Of a stretch of DNA of 6,192 bases, positions 1 through 5,969 are shown piece by piece (position 1 is the stretch's first letter; each line of letters begins with the position of its first letter). The notes below the pieces were generated by a model that searched no databases, had not been told where the DNA came from, and was given only the letters and a program-made list of their open reading frames with translations. A program made the translations under genes and the position numbers. This DNA comes from Elusimicrobia bacterium RIFCSPLOWO2_01_FULL_59_12 (GTDB taxonomy: Bacteria > Elusimicrobiota > Elusimicrobia > 2-01-FULL-59-12). Location: positions 24,251 to 30,442 of the forward strand of contig MGUR01000029.1 of assembly GCA_001800075.1 (NCBI GenBank), given 5' to 3'.

Positions 1-157
1 GGAAAACCCCAGCGCGGAGAATTTAGCTCTTTACATCAGCCGGCAGCTCGCCCGGCGCTGGCGGGCCCTGCCTGCCGGCAGGCAGGCTCCCGGAGTCAAG
101 ATCGCTTCCGTGATCGTTTGGGAAACGCCGAACCAGGCCGCCCGGTATCTGCCGTGA
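1..157 (+). CDS. queD: 6-carboxy-5,6,7,8-tetrahydropterin synthase (QueD), C-terminal fragment
   Basis: This is the last 51 codons of a gene that begins before the window. It is read from base 2 and ends at TGA 155-157. The fragment carries the family's ENPSAENLA block at its start and the WETPNQAARY block near its end. In the QueD/PTPS family these are the 'NPTAENLA' helix and the glutamate-containing strand that anchors the pterin ring. QueD converts dihydroneopterin triphosphate to 6-carboxytetrahydropterin, the step before QueE in preQ0/queuosine synthesis, in the cytosol. The zinc-binding histidines and catalytic cysteine would lie upstream and cannot be checked. Between the two blocks lies an unusual segment, RALPAGRQAPG, encoded by a 20-bp perfect palindrome, which looks like an inserted repeat tolerated in a loop. 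The stop overlaps the queE GTG start. The identification rests on two short motifs plus the adjacent queE. Confidence 0.85.
   Translation, partial: ENPSAENLALYISRQLARRWRALPAGRQAPGVKIASVIVWETPNQAARYLP
67..86. repeat. 20-bp perfect palindrome inside queD
   Basis: The sequence CCTGCCTGCCGGCAGGCAGG is perfectly self-complementary about the 76/77 boundary. It is read in frame through queD as part of ALPAGRQA, at a position where the family usually has a short loop between the final helix and final strand. I recall similar CCTGCCGGCAGG-type palindromes as dispersed repeats in candidate-phylum genomes. That link is from memory, and only one copy is present in this window. Confidence 0.7.
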
Positions 158-861
158 TCGTATTGGCTCCCGCGAAAGCGTCCGTTTTGGAAATCTTTAA
201 AAGCCGCCAAGGGGAAGGTCTTTTCGCCGGAGAGCCCCATCTGTTCGTTCGTTTCGGCGGTTGCAACCTGGTTTGCGACTACTGCGATACCCCGGACAGC
301 ATCCCGGTTCAATCGGGAACACGGTGGGACCTGGACGGCGTGCTGGCGCGCCTGGGCCATTTGCGGGGGGACGGCGGCCCCTCGGTCGTGTCGCTGACCG
401 GCGGGGAGCCCCTGCTCCACGCGGACTTTTTGGAAGCGCTGGTGCCGCGGTTGCGCGCGCTGGGATATCGCGTCCATCTGGAAACAAACGGTTCGCTGCC
501 GAACGCGCTGGCTCGAATCATCAAGGGGTGTGACTGGATCGCGATGGATTTTAAGCCGGACAGCGCGACGGGTCGTGATCTCTGGGAGGCACATCGATGG
601 TTTCTCGAAATGAGCGGAAGCAAGGTATTCGTGAAAATGGTTCTCACCGGCAAGACCGCGGAAGCGGAATTCCGGCGCGGGGTGGACCTGGTGGCAACGG
701 TGCGTCCCGGCACGCCGCTGGTCCTGCAGCCCGCGACGCCGTGGGGCAGCGCCCGGAGTATTCCGTTGGCACGCTTGACGTTCTGGTGGGAATGGGCGGC
801 ACGCCGCTTGAGGGACGTTCGAATTATTCCGCAAATCCACCGGCTCTGGGAAATCGCTTGA
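154..861 (+). CDS. queE: 7-carboxy-7-deazaguanine synthase (QueE), radical SAM
   Basis: QueE is a cytosolic radical-SAM enzyme that contracts 6-carboxytetrahydropterin to 7-carboxy-7-deazaguanine, the QueD product's next step toward preQ0 and queuosine. With the GTG at 154 the protein is 235 residues, normal for the family. The N-terminus has the family block FKSRQGEG (15-22), followed by the cluster motif GCNLVCDYCDT with Cys37, Cys41 and Cys44 (C-x3-C-x2-C) for the 4Fe-4S cluster. The SAM-binding LTGGEP lies at 81-86, ETNG further on, and LVLQPATP plus DVRIIPQIHRLW near the C-terminus, all typical of QueE. GTG 154 was chosen because it overlaps the queD stop as GTGA and puts the FKSRQGEG block at the usual distance. 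The reading frame stays open further upstream (an alternative TTG at 118), but that part would overlap queD and has no family resemblance. No Shine-Dalgarno precedes 154, which fits translational coupling to queD. Confidence 0.93.
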   Translation: MIVLAPAKASVLEIFKSRQGEGLFAGEPHLFVRFGGCNLVCDYCDTPDSIPVQSGTRWDLDGVLARLGHLRGDGGPSVVSLTGGEPLLHADFLEALVPRLRALGYRVHLETNGSLPNALARIIKGCDWIAMDFKPDSATGRDLWEAHRWFLEMSGSKVFVKMVLTGKTAEAEFRRGVDLVATVRPGTPLVLQPATPWGSARSIPLARLTFWWEWAARRLRDVRIIPQIHRLWEIA

Positions 862-1379
862 TGAAGAATCTCTTCATTGCCGGGACCCAGGGCGTGGGGA
901 AAACCATGCTCCTGCGCGAAGTGACGCTGGCCAAGCGCGAGCACATCGGCGGATTTTACACCGAACATATCATGGCCGGGCGCATCCGAAAAGGATTCAT
1001 GATCCGGACATTCGACGGCCAGGAGCGCATGCTGGCCAGCAAGAACCTGAAAAGCTCGCACAAGCTCGGGAAGTACGGCGTCGACCTGAACGCGCTGGAG
1101 AACGTCGGCGTTCCGGCGCTGAAGCTGGCGCTGATGAGCAAATCGGTGATCGTCATCGACGAGATCGGGTCGATGGAGATGATGTCCGAGCGGTTCCGCG
1201 CCATCCTGCTGGAATGCCTCACCTCCACCAAGCCGGTGCTGGCCACCATCCGCGCGGCGGCCCAGCCTTTCTCCGACCAGGTCAAAAAGTTTTCCGACAC
1301 GCAAACCGTCCTGCTCACCAAATCCAACTACGCCTCCGTGAAACAGCAGGTGCGAAAGTGGCTGGAAACGCAAATCTGA
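861..1379 (+). CDS. THEP1-type P-loop nucleoside-triphosphatase
   Basis: This is a complete 172-residue protein that resembles the THEP1 family of small nucleoside-triphosphatases from its first residues. Walker A is GTQGVGKT (8-15), right after the first strand. Family-like blocks GGFYTEHI (30-37), KYGVDLNALE (71-80) and the Walker B VIVIDEIGSME (96-106, Asp100/Glu101) follow. KPVLATI (124-130) matches the later strand in which other members carry a similar phrase. No signal peptide or membrane segment is seen, so it is probably cytosolic. Characterised relatives hydrolyse several NTPs in vitro, but the cellular role is not established. The ATG at 861 shares a base with the queE TGA (TGATG), with a weak GGGA about 9 bases upstream, so it is probably coupled to queE. 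The frame extends upstream to 597, but that stretch lies inside queE and the family begins at the Walker A strand. A job linked to GTP-derived deazapurine metabolism is only a guess from position. Confidence 0.85.
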   Translation: MKNLFIAGTQGVGKTMLLREVTLAKREHIGGFYTEHIMAGRIRKGFMIRTFDGQERMLASKNLKSSHKLGKYGVDLNALENVGVPALKLALMSKSVIVIDEIGSMEMMSERFRAILLECLTSTKPVLATIRAAAQPFSDQVKKFSDTQTVLLTKSNYASVKQQVRKWLETQI

Positions 1380-1381
1380 AC

Positions 1382-1464
1382 ATGGAATACAGGGAATAGG
1401 AGGGGCTATCAAGGAAGAGCGCGGAAATTTCCGTGATAGTCCCTTCTGTTCCCTCCTTTTCCAT
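1382..1464. repeat. Large imperfect inverted repeat between the NTPase gene and rlmI
   Basis: The left arm (1382-1411) and right arm (1434-1464) are reverse complements at about 25 of 31 aligned positions, with a single gap. Several mismatches would be G-U pairs in RNA. The arms begin with ATGGAA / TTCCAT and meet at CTATCA / TGATAG. The 22-nt interval between them contains a perfect 12-bp palindrome, CGGAAATTTCCG (1422-1433), so the whole can fold as a long stem with a nested tip. No T-tract follows, so a simple intrinsic terminator is unlikely. It starts three bases after the NTPase stop. It may be a decayed palindromic repeat element or an mRNA structure separating the que and rlmI genes; the sequence does not decide. 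Confidence 0.7.
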
Positions 1465-1480
1465 GATCTTCCCTACCCGA

Positions 1481-2662
1481 ATGGGTGATTATCCCCGCGT
1501 TGTTTTAAAGCCTCATGAAGAAGGCCGCCTGCAGAAAGGCCATCTGTGGGCCTTCTCCAACGAAGTCGCGCAGGCGCCCGCGGGGCTCGAACCCGGTTCG
1601 CTCGCCGATTTATTTCCTTCCAGCGCCGGATTTCTCGGACGCGGCTTTTACCACCCCCACTCGCTGATCGCCTTCCGCATCCTCTCCTCCGAACAAGAAA
1701 ACATCGACGCCGCCTTTTTTCAGAAGCGCCTGACCGAGGCGATGGCCCTTCGCGAGCGGCTGTACCCGTCCGCCACCGCGTATCGGTGGGTGTTCGGGGA
1801 GAGCGATCGACTGCCGGGGCTGGTGGTGGATCGATACGGCGATTACTTGGCGGTGCAGGTCCTGTCCGCAGGCATGGAACGGTTCAAGGATGTGTTGATC
1901 CAAGCGCTTAATCAGGCCGCGCATCCGAGGGGGATCGTCTGGCGATCGGACGCTCCCGTGCGGCTGCTGGAAGGGCTCAAAGAAGAGCCCCCGTCGGTGA
2001 TACTAGGCGAGGTGCCGCCGCGCGTACAGATAACCTTGGAGAACGGGTCCTTTTATGTGGATTTGCTCGGCGGTCAGAAAACGGGATTTTATTTCGATCA
2101 GCGCGACAACCGGCAGGCGCTCGCGGCCCTGTGTTCCGGCAGACGTGTTCTCGATGCGTTTTGTTATTCCGGCGGGTTTGGGATCGCCGCGGCGCGCGCG
2201 GGCGCGCGTGCAGTGGTTTTCGTGGATAGTTCACAGCCGGCCCTGGAACTGGCGGAAGCCAACGCCCAATTGAACGACGTCGCCGACCGATGCACGTTTG
2301 TCCAAGGCGACGCGCTGCAGCTTTTGTCGCACCAGAACCCGGGGGGTCCCTTTGATGTCATCGTTGTGGACCCACCCGCCTATGCGCGATCCAAAAAGCA
2401 TCTTCCGGTCGCCCTCAAGGCGTATGAAAAGCTGAATGCCCTGGCGATCGGCGCTCTGCCGAAAGGGGGCATCCTGGCCGCGAGTTCCTGCTCGCATTTT
2501 GTCGATCGAGATGCTTTTTTGGAAACACTCCGTCGGGCCGCGCGCAAAGCGAAACGGTCTCTGCGCCTGCTCGAGATGCGCGGCCAGGCCAAGGACCACC
2601 CGGTGCTCTTAGCGATGCCGGAAACCGAATATTTAAAATTCGCGATTTTGCAGGTCTTCTAG
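1481..2662 (+). CDS. rlmI: RlmI-type 23S rRNA (cytosine-C5) methyltransferase
   Basis: This is a class I SAM-dependent RNA methyltransferase of the RlmI/COG1092 group. The E. coli member makes m5C1962 in 23S rRNA. From ATG 1481 the protein is 393 residues, close to E. coli RlmI. It opens with PRVVLKPHEEGRLQKGHLWAFSNEV, the PUA-like domain signature. A central domain follows, then GQKTGFYFDQRDNR (198-211), the SAM-binding VLDAFCYSGGFG (223-234), VDSS ending motif II, DVIVVDPPAYARS (motif IV, DPP at 297-299) and SSCSHF (335-340), where a conserved cysteine sits. The C-terminus HPVLLAMPETEYLKF matches the family. In-frame starts at GTG 1433 and ATG 1463 also exist. I prefer 1481 because the family begins a few residues before the VLKP block and the extra residues lie inside an inverted repeat. 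None of the three has a good Shine-Dalgarno. The exact target nucleotide is inferred from family membership. Confidence 0.88.
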   Translation: MGDYPRVVLKPHEEGRLQKGHLWAFSNEVAQAPAGLEPGSLADLFPSSAGFLGRGFYHPHSLIAFRILSSEQENIDAAFFQKRLTEAMALRERLYPSATAYRWVFGESDRLPGLVVDRYGDYLAVQVLSAGMERFKDVLIQALNQAAHPRGIVWRSDAPVRLLEGLKEEPPSVILGEVPPRVQITLENGSFYVDLLGGQKTGFYFDQRDNRQALAALCSGRRVLDAFCYSGGFGIAAARAGARAVVFVDSSQPALELAEANAQLNDVADRCTFVQGDALQLLSHQNPGGPFDVIVVDPPAYARSKKHLPVALKAYEKLNALAIGALPKGGILAASSCSHFVDRDAFLETLRRAARKAKRSLRLLEMRGQAKDHPVLLAMPETEYLKFAILQVF

Positions 2663-2666
2663 CAGA

Positions 2667-2703
2667 CCCTTCTCCCTTCGTGGGGGAGAGAAAGAAAGAA
2701 GGG
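2667..2703. repeat. Inverted repeat between rlmI and murC
   Basis: This 42-base gap holds two competing pairings. TCTCCC (2671-2676) pairs with GGGAGA (2684-2689), extendable by U-G pairs around a CGT tip. CCCTTCT (2667-2673) is also an exact reverse complement of AGAAGGG (2697-2703). The second pairing would cover the purine-rich GAAGGG directly before the murC ATG and so could affect its ribosome binding, which is a speculation. It may instead be a degenerate dispersed repeat. There is no T-tract for an intrinsic terminator, and I see no convincing promoter in the gap. Confidence 0.5.
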
Positions 2704-2704
2704 C

Positions 2705-4126
2705 ATGTTTAAAAAAATCCAACGGATTCATTTTGTGGGGATCGGCGGCTCCGGGATGTCCGGGATCGCCGAGGTGCTGATGAACCTGGGATACAAGGTC
2801 TCGGGTTCGGATTTAAAGGAAACGGAAGTCACCCGGCGGCTGACGACGCTGGGGGCCTCGATTTTCATCGGTCATCAGGCCGCGCATATCGAGGGGGCTC
2901 ACGTGGTCGTCACCTCCACGGCCGTGGAATCGGGCAACCCGGAAGTCGCGGCCGCCAAGGCGAAGGGCATTTCCGTGATTCCGCGCATCGAGATGCTGGC
3001 GGAAATCGCGCGTCTCAAGTACACCATCGCCGTCGCCGGAACCCATGGAAAAACAACAACCACCTCGATGGTCGCGGCCGTCCTGCAGGCGGGGGGGCTC
3101 GATCCCACCGTGGTGGTCGGCGGGCGGCTCAAACATCTGAATTCCGGCGCGCGCATGGGCCAGGGCGATTATCTGGTGGCCGAAGCGGATGAATCCGACG
3201 GCTCTTTCCTTAAGCTGTCGCCCGCGCTGGCGATTATCACCAACATCGACAACGATCATCTCGACTATTACCACAGCTTTGATCGGCTCTGCGAGGCGTT
3301 CATCTCCTACGCGAACCGCGTCCCTTTTTACGGCTGCGTGATCGCCTGCCTGGATGATGCCCAGGTGCGCGCACAGCTCCCGAAAATGACCCGCCGGGTG
3401 GTGACCTACGGGACCGATCCCGCGGCCCGGGTGCGCGCGCAGGGAATCACGGCGGACACCAGCGGCACGTCCTTGGAAGTCATGGAAAACGGCGCCTCGC
3501 TGGGGCGCATTCATCTGGTCGTTCCCGGGAAGCACAATGTCCTGAATGCGCTGGCGGCGGTCGTGGCGGGGCAGGAACTGGGCATTCCTTTTGATCAGAT
3601 CGCCTCGGGCCTGGGCGGGTTCGAAGGCGTGGGGCGCCGGCTGGAAATGAAAGGCGAAACCGGGGGCATCACGGTCATCGATGATTACGGCCATCATCCC
3701 ACCGAAATCCGGGCGACGATTTCCGCGCTGCGCGAACGCTATCCCAAGCGCCGCTTGATCGTCGTGTTTCAGCCGCATCGCTACAGCCGGACCCAGGCGC
3801 TTTCTAAAGAGTTTTCCGAATCCTTCAAGGAAGCCGATCGCGTTTATGTGATGGATATTTACGCGGCCGGCGAGAAACCGATCAAAGGCATCACGTCCGA
3901 ATCGATTTTAAAACCGCTCATAAAAAATCACCCCGCGGCCCAGGCGCTTCCGGCTTCCGCGACCCCGGAGCGCTTCCGCGAACACCTGGCCCCGGGCGAC
4001 GTCGTGCTCACGCTCGGCGCAGGCGACGTATGGAAATGGGGGGAGCACATTCTCAAAATTCCCGTCCGCCGCACTGCCGAGCGGACGGGCCCGCCGGATG
4101 GTGTGGCGGGGCCCGCCCCTCGATGA
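2705..4126 (+). CDS. murC: UDP-N-acetylmuramate--L-alanine ligase (MurC)
   Basis: MurC is the cytosolic ATP-dependent ligase that adds L-alanine to UDP-MurNAc, the first peptide-stem step of peptidoglycan synthesis. The protein is 473 residues, within the usual range. The three Mur-ligase domains are visible in order. An N-terminal UDP-binding Rossmann domain has GIGGSGMSG (12-20). The central ATPase has AGTHGKTTT (111-119), EADESDGSF (160-168) and ITNIDNDHLDYY (178-189). The C-terminal domain has DDYGHHPTE (326-334) and FQPHRYSR (355-362). LGAGDVWKWGEHILK (437-451) is where the family normally ends. About 20 further residues, rich in Pro, Gly and Arg, are encoded by a pair of GC-rich inverted repeats and look like a late addition. 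The start follows an AGAAGGG run that sits very close to the ATG. The stop overlaps the murB start as ATGA. Confidence 0.96.
   Translation: MFKKIQRIHFVGIGGSGMSGIAEVLMNLGYKVSGSDLKETEVTRRLTTLGASIFIGHQAAHIEGAHVVVTSTAVESGNPEVAAAKAKGISVIPRIEMLAEIARLKYTIAVAGTHGKTTTTSMVAAVLQAGGLDPTVVVGGRLKHLNSGARMGQGDYLVAEADESDGSFLKLSPALAIITNIDNDHLDYYHSFDRLCEAFISYANRVPFYGCVIACLDDAQVRAQLPKMTRRVVTYGTDPAARVRAQGITADTSGTSLEVMENGASLGRIHLVVPGKHNVLNALAAVVAGQELGIPFDQIASGLGGFEGVGRRLEMKGETGGITVIDDYGHHPTEIRATISALRERYPKRRLIVVFQPHRYSRTQALSKEFSESFKEADRVYVMDIYAAGEKPIKGITSESILKPLIKNHPAAQALPASATPERFREHLAPGDVVLTLGAGDVWKWGEHILKIPVRRTAERTGPPDGVAGPAPR
4061..4089. repeat. Perfect 9-bp inverted repeat in the 3' end of murC
   Basis: CCCGTCCGC (4061-4069) and GCGGACGGG (4081-4089) are exact reverse complements around an 11-base loop. 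The repeat lies inside the codons for the extra MurC tail (PVRRTAERTG), just after the conserved end of the family. It is a very stable GC-rich stem with no T-tract after it, so it is not a standard terminator. Confidence 0.65.
4087..4114. repeat. Second GC-rich inverted repeat at the murC/murB junction
   Basis: GGGCCCGCC (4087-4095) pairs with GGCGGGGCCC (4105-4114), with one extra G bulged and a 9-base loop. It shares three bases with the right arm of the preceding hairpin, so the two structures compete or stack. It ends 8 bases before the murB ATG and includes the only G-rich stretch that could serve as a weak ribosome binding site. Control of murB translation is possible but not shown. 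Confidence 0.5.
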
Positions 4127-5022
4127 TTTCCGCCCTCCCTGATCAACTCCGCGCGGCCTGCAAGTCCTTCAAACTCAACGAACCCCTTTCCAAACACGCC
4201 TCGCTGGCGATCGGGGGTCCCGCGGAGTTCTACGCGGACGTGTCGACTCCCGAAGAACTGATCGCGCTCCATGAAATCGTTAAGACGCATCGGGTCCCTG
4301 TCTTCTTTCTGGGCGCGGGCTCGAACGTGCTGGTCTCGGACCGGGGCGTGAGGGGTCTGGTGATCCACTTGCAGGGCGTATTCCGCCAGGCGGAGTTCAA
4401 CGGCCCCGTGGTGAAGGCCGGCGCGGGGGCCTGGATGCCCACCCTGGTCAAACAGTGCGCGGAGAAAGGGCTCTCGGGCATCGAATCCTTGATCGGGGTG
4501 CCGGGAACGATCGGCGGCGGCCTGGTCATGAACGCCGGAACGCGTGAAGGCGTCCTGGGGGACGTGGTGGACTCGGTGGAAACGCTCGATGAGGCGTCCC
4601 GGATCCATGCAGTGCCCAAGGAAGCGCTCGGTTTTAGCTACCGCCGCTCCCAGCTGGAAGGCGCCTGGATTGTGTCGGCCACCCTGCGTTTGAAAGCCGC
4701 AGAAAGAAGTTTTATAATGGCCCGCATCGACGAGCTTTTGCGGATTCGCGCGGAAACGCAGCCGCTGGGGACCAGCAATTGCGGTTCGGTTTTTAAGAAT
4801 CCGGACGGGTCGGCGGCGGCGCAGTGGGTGGACAAGGCGGGTTTTAAAGGCGTGCGCTGCGGCGGCGCTCAGGTATCGGAGCGGCATGCCAATTTCATCA
4901 TCAACACGGGCCGGGCGACGGCGCAGGACGTGCGGCAGTTGATGCAGCAGGTTCAGGACAAGGTCTTTGAAAAGTTCGGCGTGAAGCTGGAACCCGAGAT
5001 CAAGCTGGTGGGGGAGTGGTGA
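4123..5022 (+). CDS. murB: UDP-N-acetylenolpyruvoylglucosamine reductase (MurB), type II
   Basis: MurB is the FAD- and NADPH-dependent cytosolic reductase that turns UDP-GlcNAc-enolpyruvate into UDP-MurNAc, the substrate of the MurC encoded just upstream. The protein is 299 residues, matching type II MurB proteins (about 300) rather than the longer E. coli type. FAD-binding features are FLGAGSNVLVSD (62-73) and IGVPGTIGGGLVMNAGT (124-140). The active site is represented by YRRS (173-176), Ser222 in GSVFKNP, the usual proton donor, and Glu292 in PEIKLVG. AGFKGVRCGGAQVSERHANFIIN (239-261) is the conserved C-terminal substrate region. ATG 4123 was chosen because it overlaps the murC TGA as ATGA and gives the family length. 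The frame is open further upstream (ATG at 4030), but those codons lie inside murC and the translation there is not MurB-like. The stop overlaps the ddl start. Confidence 0.96.
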   Translation: MISALPDQLRAACKSFKLNEPLSKHASLAIGGPAEFYADVSTPEELIALHEIVKTHRVPVFFLGAGSNVLVSDRGVRGLVIHLQGVFRQAEFNGPVVKAGAGAWMPTLVKQCAEKGLSGIESLIGVPGTIGGGLVMNAGTREGVLGDVVDSVETLDEASRIHAVPKEALGFSYRRSQLEGAWIVSATLRLKAAERSFIMARIDELLRIRAETQPLGTSNCGSVFKNPDGSAAAQWVDKAGFKGVRCGGAQVSERHANFIINTGRATAQDVRQLMQQVQDKVFEKFGVKLEPEIKLVGEW

Positions 5023-5969
5023 TCCGAAGGAAAGATGTGCGCGGATGGCTCGCCCGCCAGCGGATCGGCGTGTTGATGGGAGGCCGGTCCGCGGAGCGGG
5101 AGATCTCCCTAAAAACGGGGCGCGCCATTCTCCGATCGCTTCAACGGCAAGGATTTAAAGCCTGCGCCGTGGATGCGGCGGGCAAGGATCTCCCGCGGAC
5201 GCTTCGCCGGGACAGGATCGGCGCCGCTTACCTGGCGCTCCATGGGCCCGGCGGTGAGGACGGTACCGTTCAGGGATTGCTGGAAACGATGGGCATTCCT
5301 TACACCGGTTCGGGTGTTCTGGCGTCGGCGACGGCGATCGACAAAATCGCCAGCAAGCGGTTGTTCGAAGGAGCCGGTTTGAACACGCCCCGTTGGTTTG
5401 CCGTGAAGAGTCCGCTTCCCTCCGATGCGGCTGTTAAAGCCCGCCGGCTGGGATATCCCGTAGTCGTGAAGCCGGCGCGCCAGGGGTCGGCGCTAGGTGT
5501 CAGCATTGTGCGGCGGCCCGGAGAGCTGGCCGGCGCCTTCCGAAAGGCGTTTAAATATGACGCGGATGTGCTGGTGGAAAAATTTGTCAAAGGGCCGGAG
5601 ATCACTGTGGGCATTCTAGGACCCCAGGCCCTGCCCATTATTGAGATCGTTCCGACCGATCGTTCCTTCTATGATTTTCATGCCAAATACGCGCCCGGCG
5701 GTTCGCGCCATCTGCTTCCGGCGCGCATCTCCGCGCGCGCGGCGCGGCGAGCCAACAGCCTGGCGCTAGCGGCCTGTGAGTTGATTCGCACCCGAGCGGT
5801 CGCCCGCGTCGACTTGATTGTGGGTCCCGGCGACCAGCCCTCTCTTCTCGAAGTCAACACCATCCCCGGAATGACCGAAACGTCCCTCCTGCCGGACGCC
5901 GCCTCCGCCGCAGGGATCGATTTTGACGAACTGGTTTTGAAAATCATGGAGTACTCCTTTGCCGCCTAA
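5019..5969 (+). CDS. ddl: D-alanine--D-alanine ligase (Ddl)
   Basis: Ddl is an ATP-grasp enzyme that joins two D-alanines for the end of the peptidoglycan stem. From GTG 5019 it has 316 residues. Motifs in order are VLMGGRSAEREISLKTG (18-34, with the catalytic Glu at 26), ALHGPGGEDGTVQGLLE (73-89), YTGSGVLASATAIDK, the ATP-grasp strand PVVVKPARQGSALG (147-160), EKFVKGPEITVG, the omega-loop segment FYDFHAKYAP (218-226), RVD (263-265) and LLEVNTIPGMTETSLLP (276-292), with Glu278 and Asn280 as Mg ligands. AKY keeps the Lys-Tyr pair typical of D-Ala-D-Ala enzymes; D-lactate-type ligases have Phe at this Tyr. The start is uncertain. GTG 5019 forms a GTGA overlap with the murB stop, GTG 5016 is adjacent, and GTG 5037 has the best ribosome site (AAGGA at 5027-5031). 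All three leave the enzyme core intact. Confidence 0.94.
   Translation: MIRRKDVRGWLARQRIGVLMGGRSAEREISLKTGRAILRSLQRQGFKACAVDAAGKDLPRTLRRDRIGAAYLALHGPGGEDGTVQGLLETMGIPYTGSGVLASATAIDKIASKRLFEGAGLNTPRWFAVKSPLPSDAAVKARRLGYPVVVKPARQGSALGVSIVRRPGELAGAFRKAFKYDADVLVEKFVKGPEITVGILGPQALPIIEIVPTDRSFYDFHAKYAPGGSRHLLPARISARAARRANSLALAACELIRTRAVARVDLIVGPGDQPSLLEVNTIPGMTETSLLPDAASAAGIDFDELVLKIMEYSFAA
5027..5031 (+). promoter_or_regulatory. Possible ribosome binding site for an internal ddl start
   Basis: AAGGA sits 5 bases before GTG 5037, which is in frame with ddl. Starting there would give MVRGWLARQRIGVLMGG, a normal family N-terminus. It competes with the overlapping GTG at 5016/5019, whose only nearby purine run (GGGGGAG) is too close. 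The choice cannot be settled from sequence. Confidence 0.35.
5948..5951 (+). promoter_or_regulatory. Ribosome binding site deciding the ftsQ TTG start
   Basis: GGAG lies 7 bases before TTG 5959, a good spacing, and lies inside the last codons of ddl. The same frame has a TGA at 5938-5940 and no ATG or GTG between it and 5959, so this site supports the TTG as start. Confidence 0.5.

Noticed and set aside
597..860. Upstream extension of the NTPase reading frame
   Set aside because: It lies wholly inside queE, its translation is low in order and unlike THEP1, and the family starts directly before the Walker A motif at ATG 861.
1382..1399. Five-codon mini-ORF (MEYRE) after the NTPase stop
   Set aside because: It has no ribosome binding site, is far too short to assess, and forms part of the inverted repeat arm.
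31..1412. Long minus-strand open frames of 269 and 367 codons opposite queE and the NTPase gene
   Set aside because: They lie antisense to two genes with clear family motifs, have compositionally odd translations rich in Arg, His and Gln, and show no recognisable domain. Such frames are expected in GC-rich coding DNA.
1382..1464. Intrinsic terminator for the que cluster
   Set aside because: The stem is long and imperfect, is not GC-rich at its base, and has no T-tract after the right arm.
1433..1480. Longer rlmI N-terminus from GTG 1433 or ATG 1463
   Set aside because: The extra residues are encoded by the right arm of the inverted repeat and have no family counterpart. ATG 1481 gives a normal-length RlmI. 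Not excluded outright, because none of the starts has a good ribosome site.
2187..2212. Alternating GCGCGCG run in rlmI
   Set aside because: It is explained by Ala/Arg/Gly codons (AAARAGARA) after the SAM-binding motif in a GC-rich genome.
4030..4122. Upstream extension of murB
   Set aside because: It lies within murC, and its translation does not resemble MurB. The ATGA overlap at 4123 gives the normal family length.
2813..4887. Minus-strand open frames of 321 and 319 codons opposite murC and murB
   Set aside because: These are shadows of intact Mur genes on the other strand, with no domain resemblance and no ribosome site worth noting.
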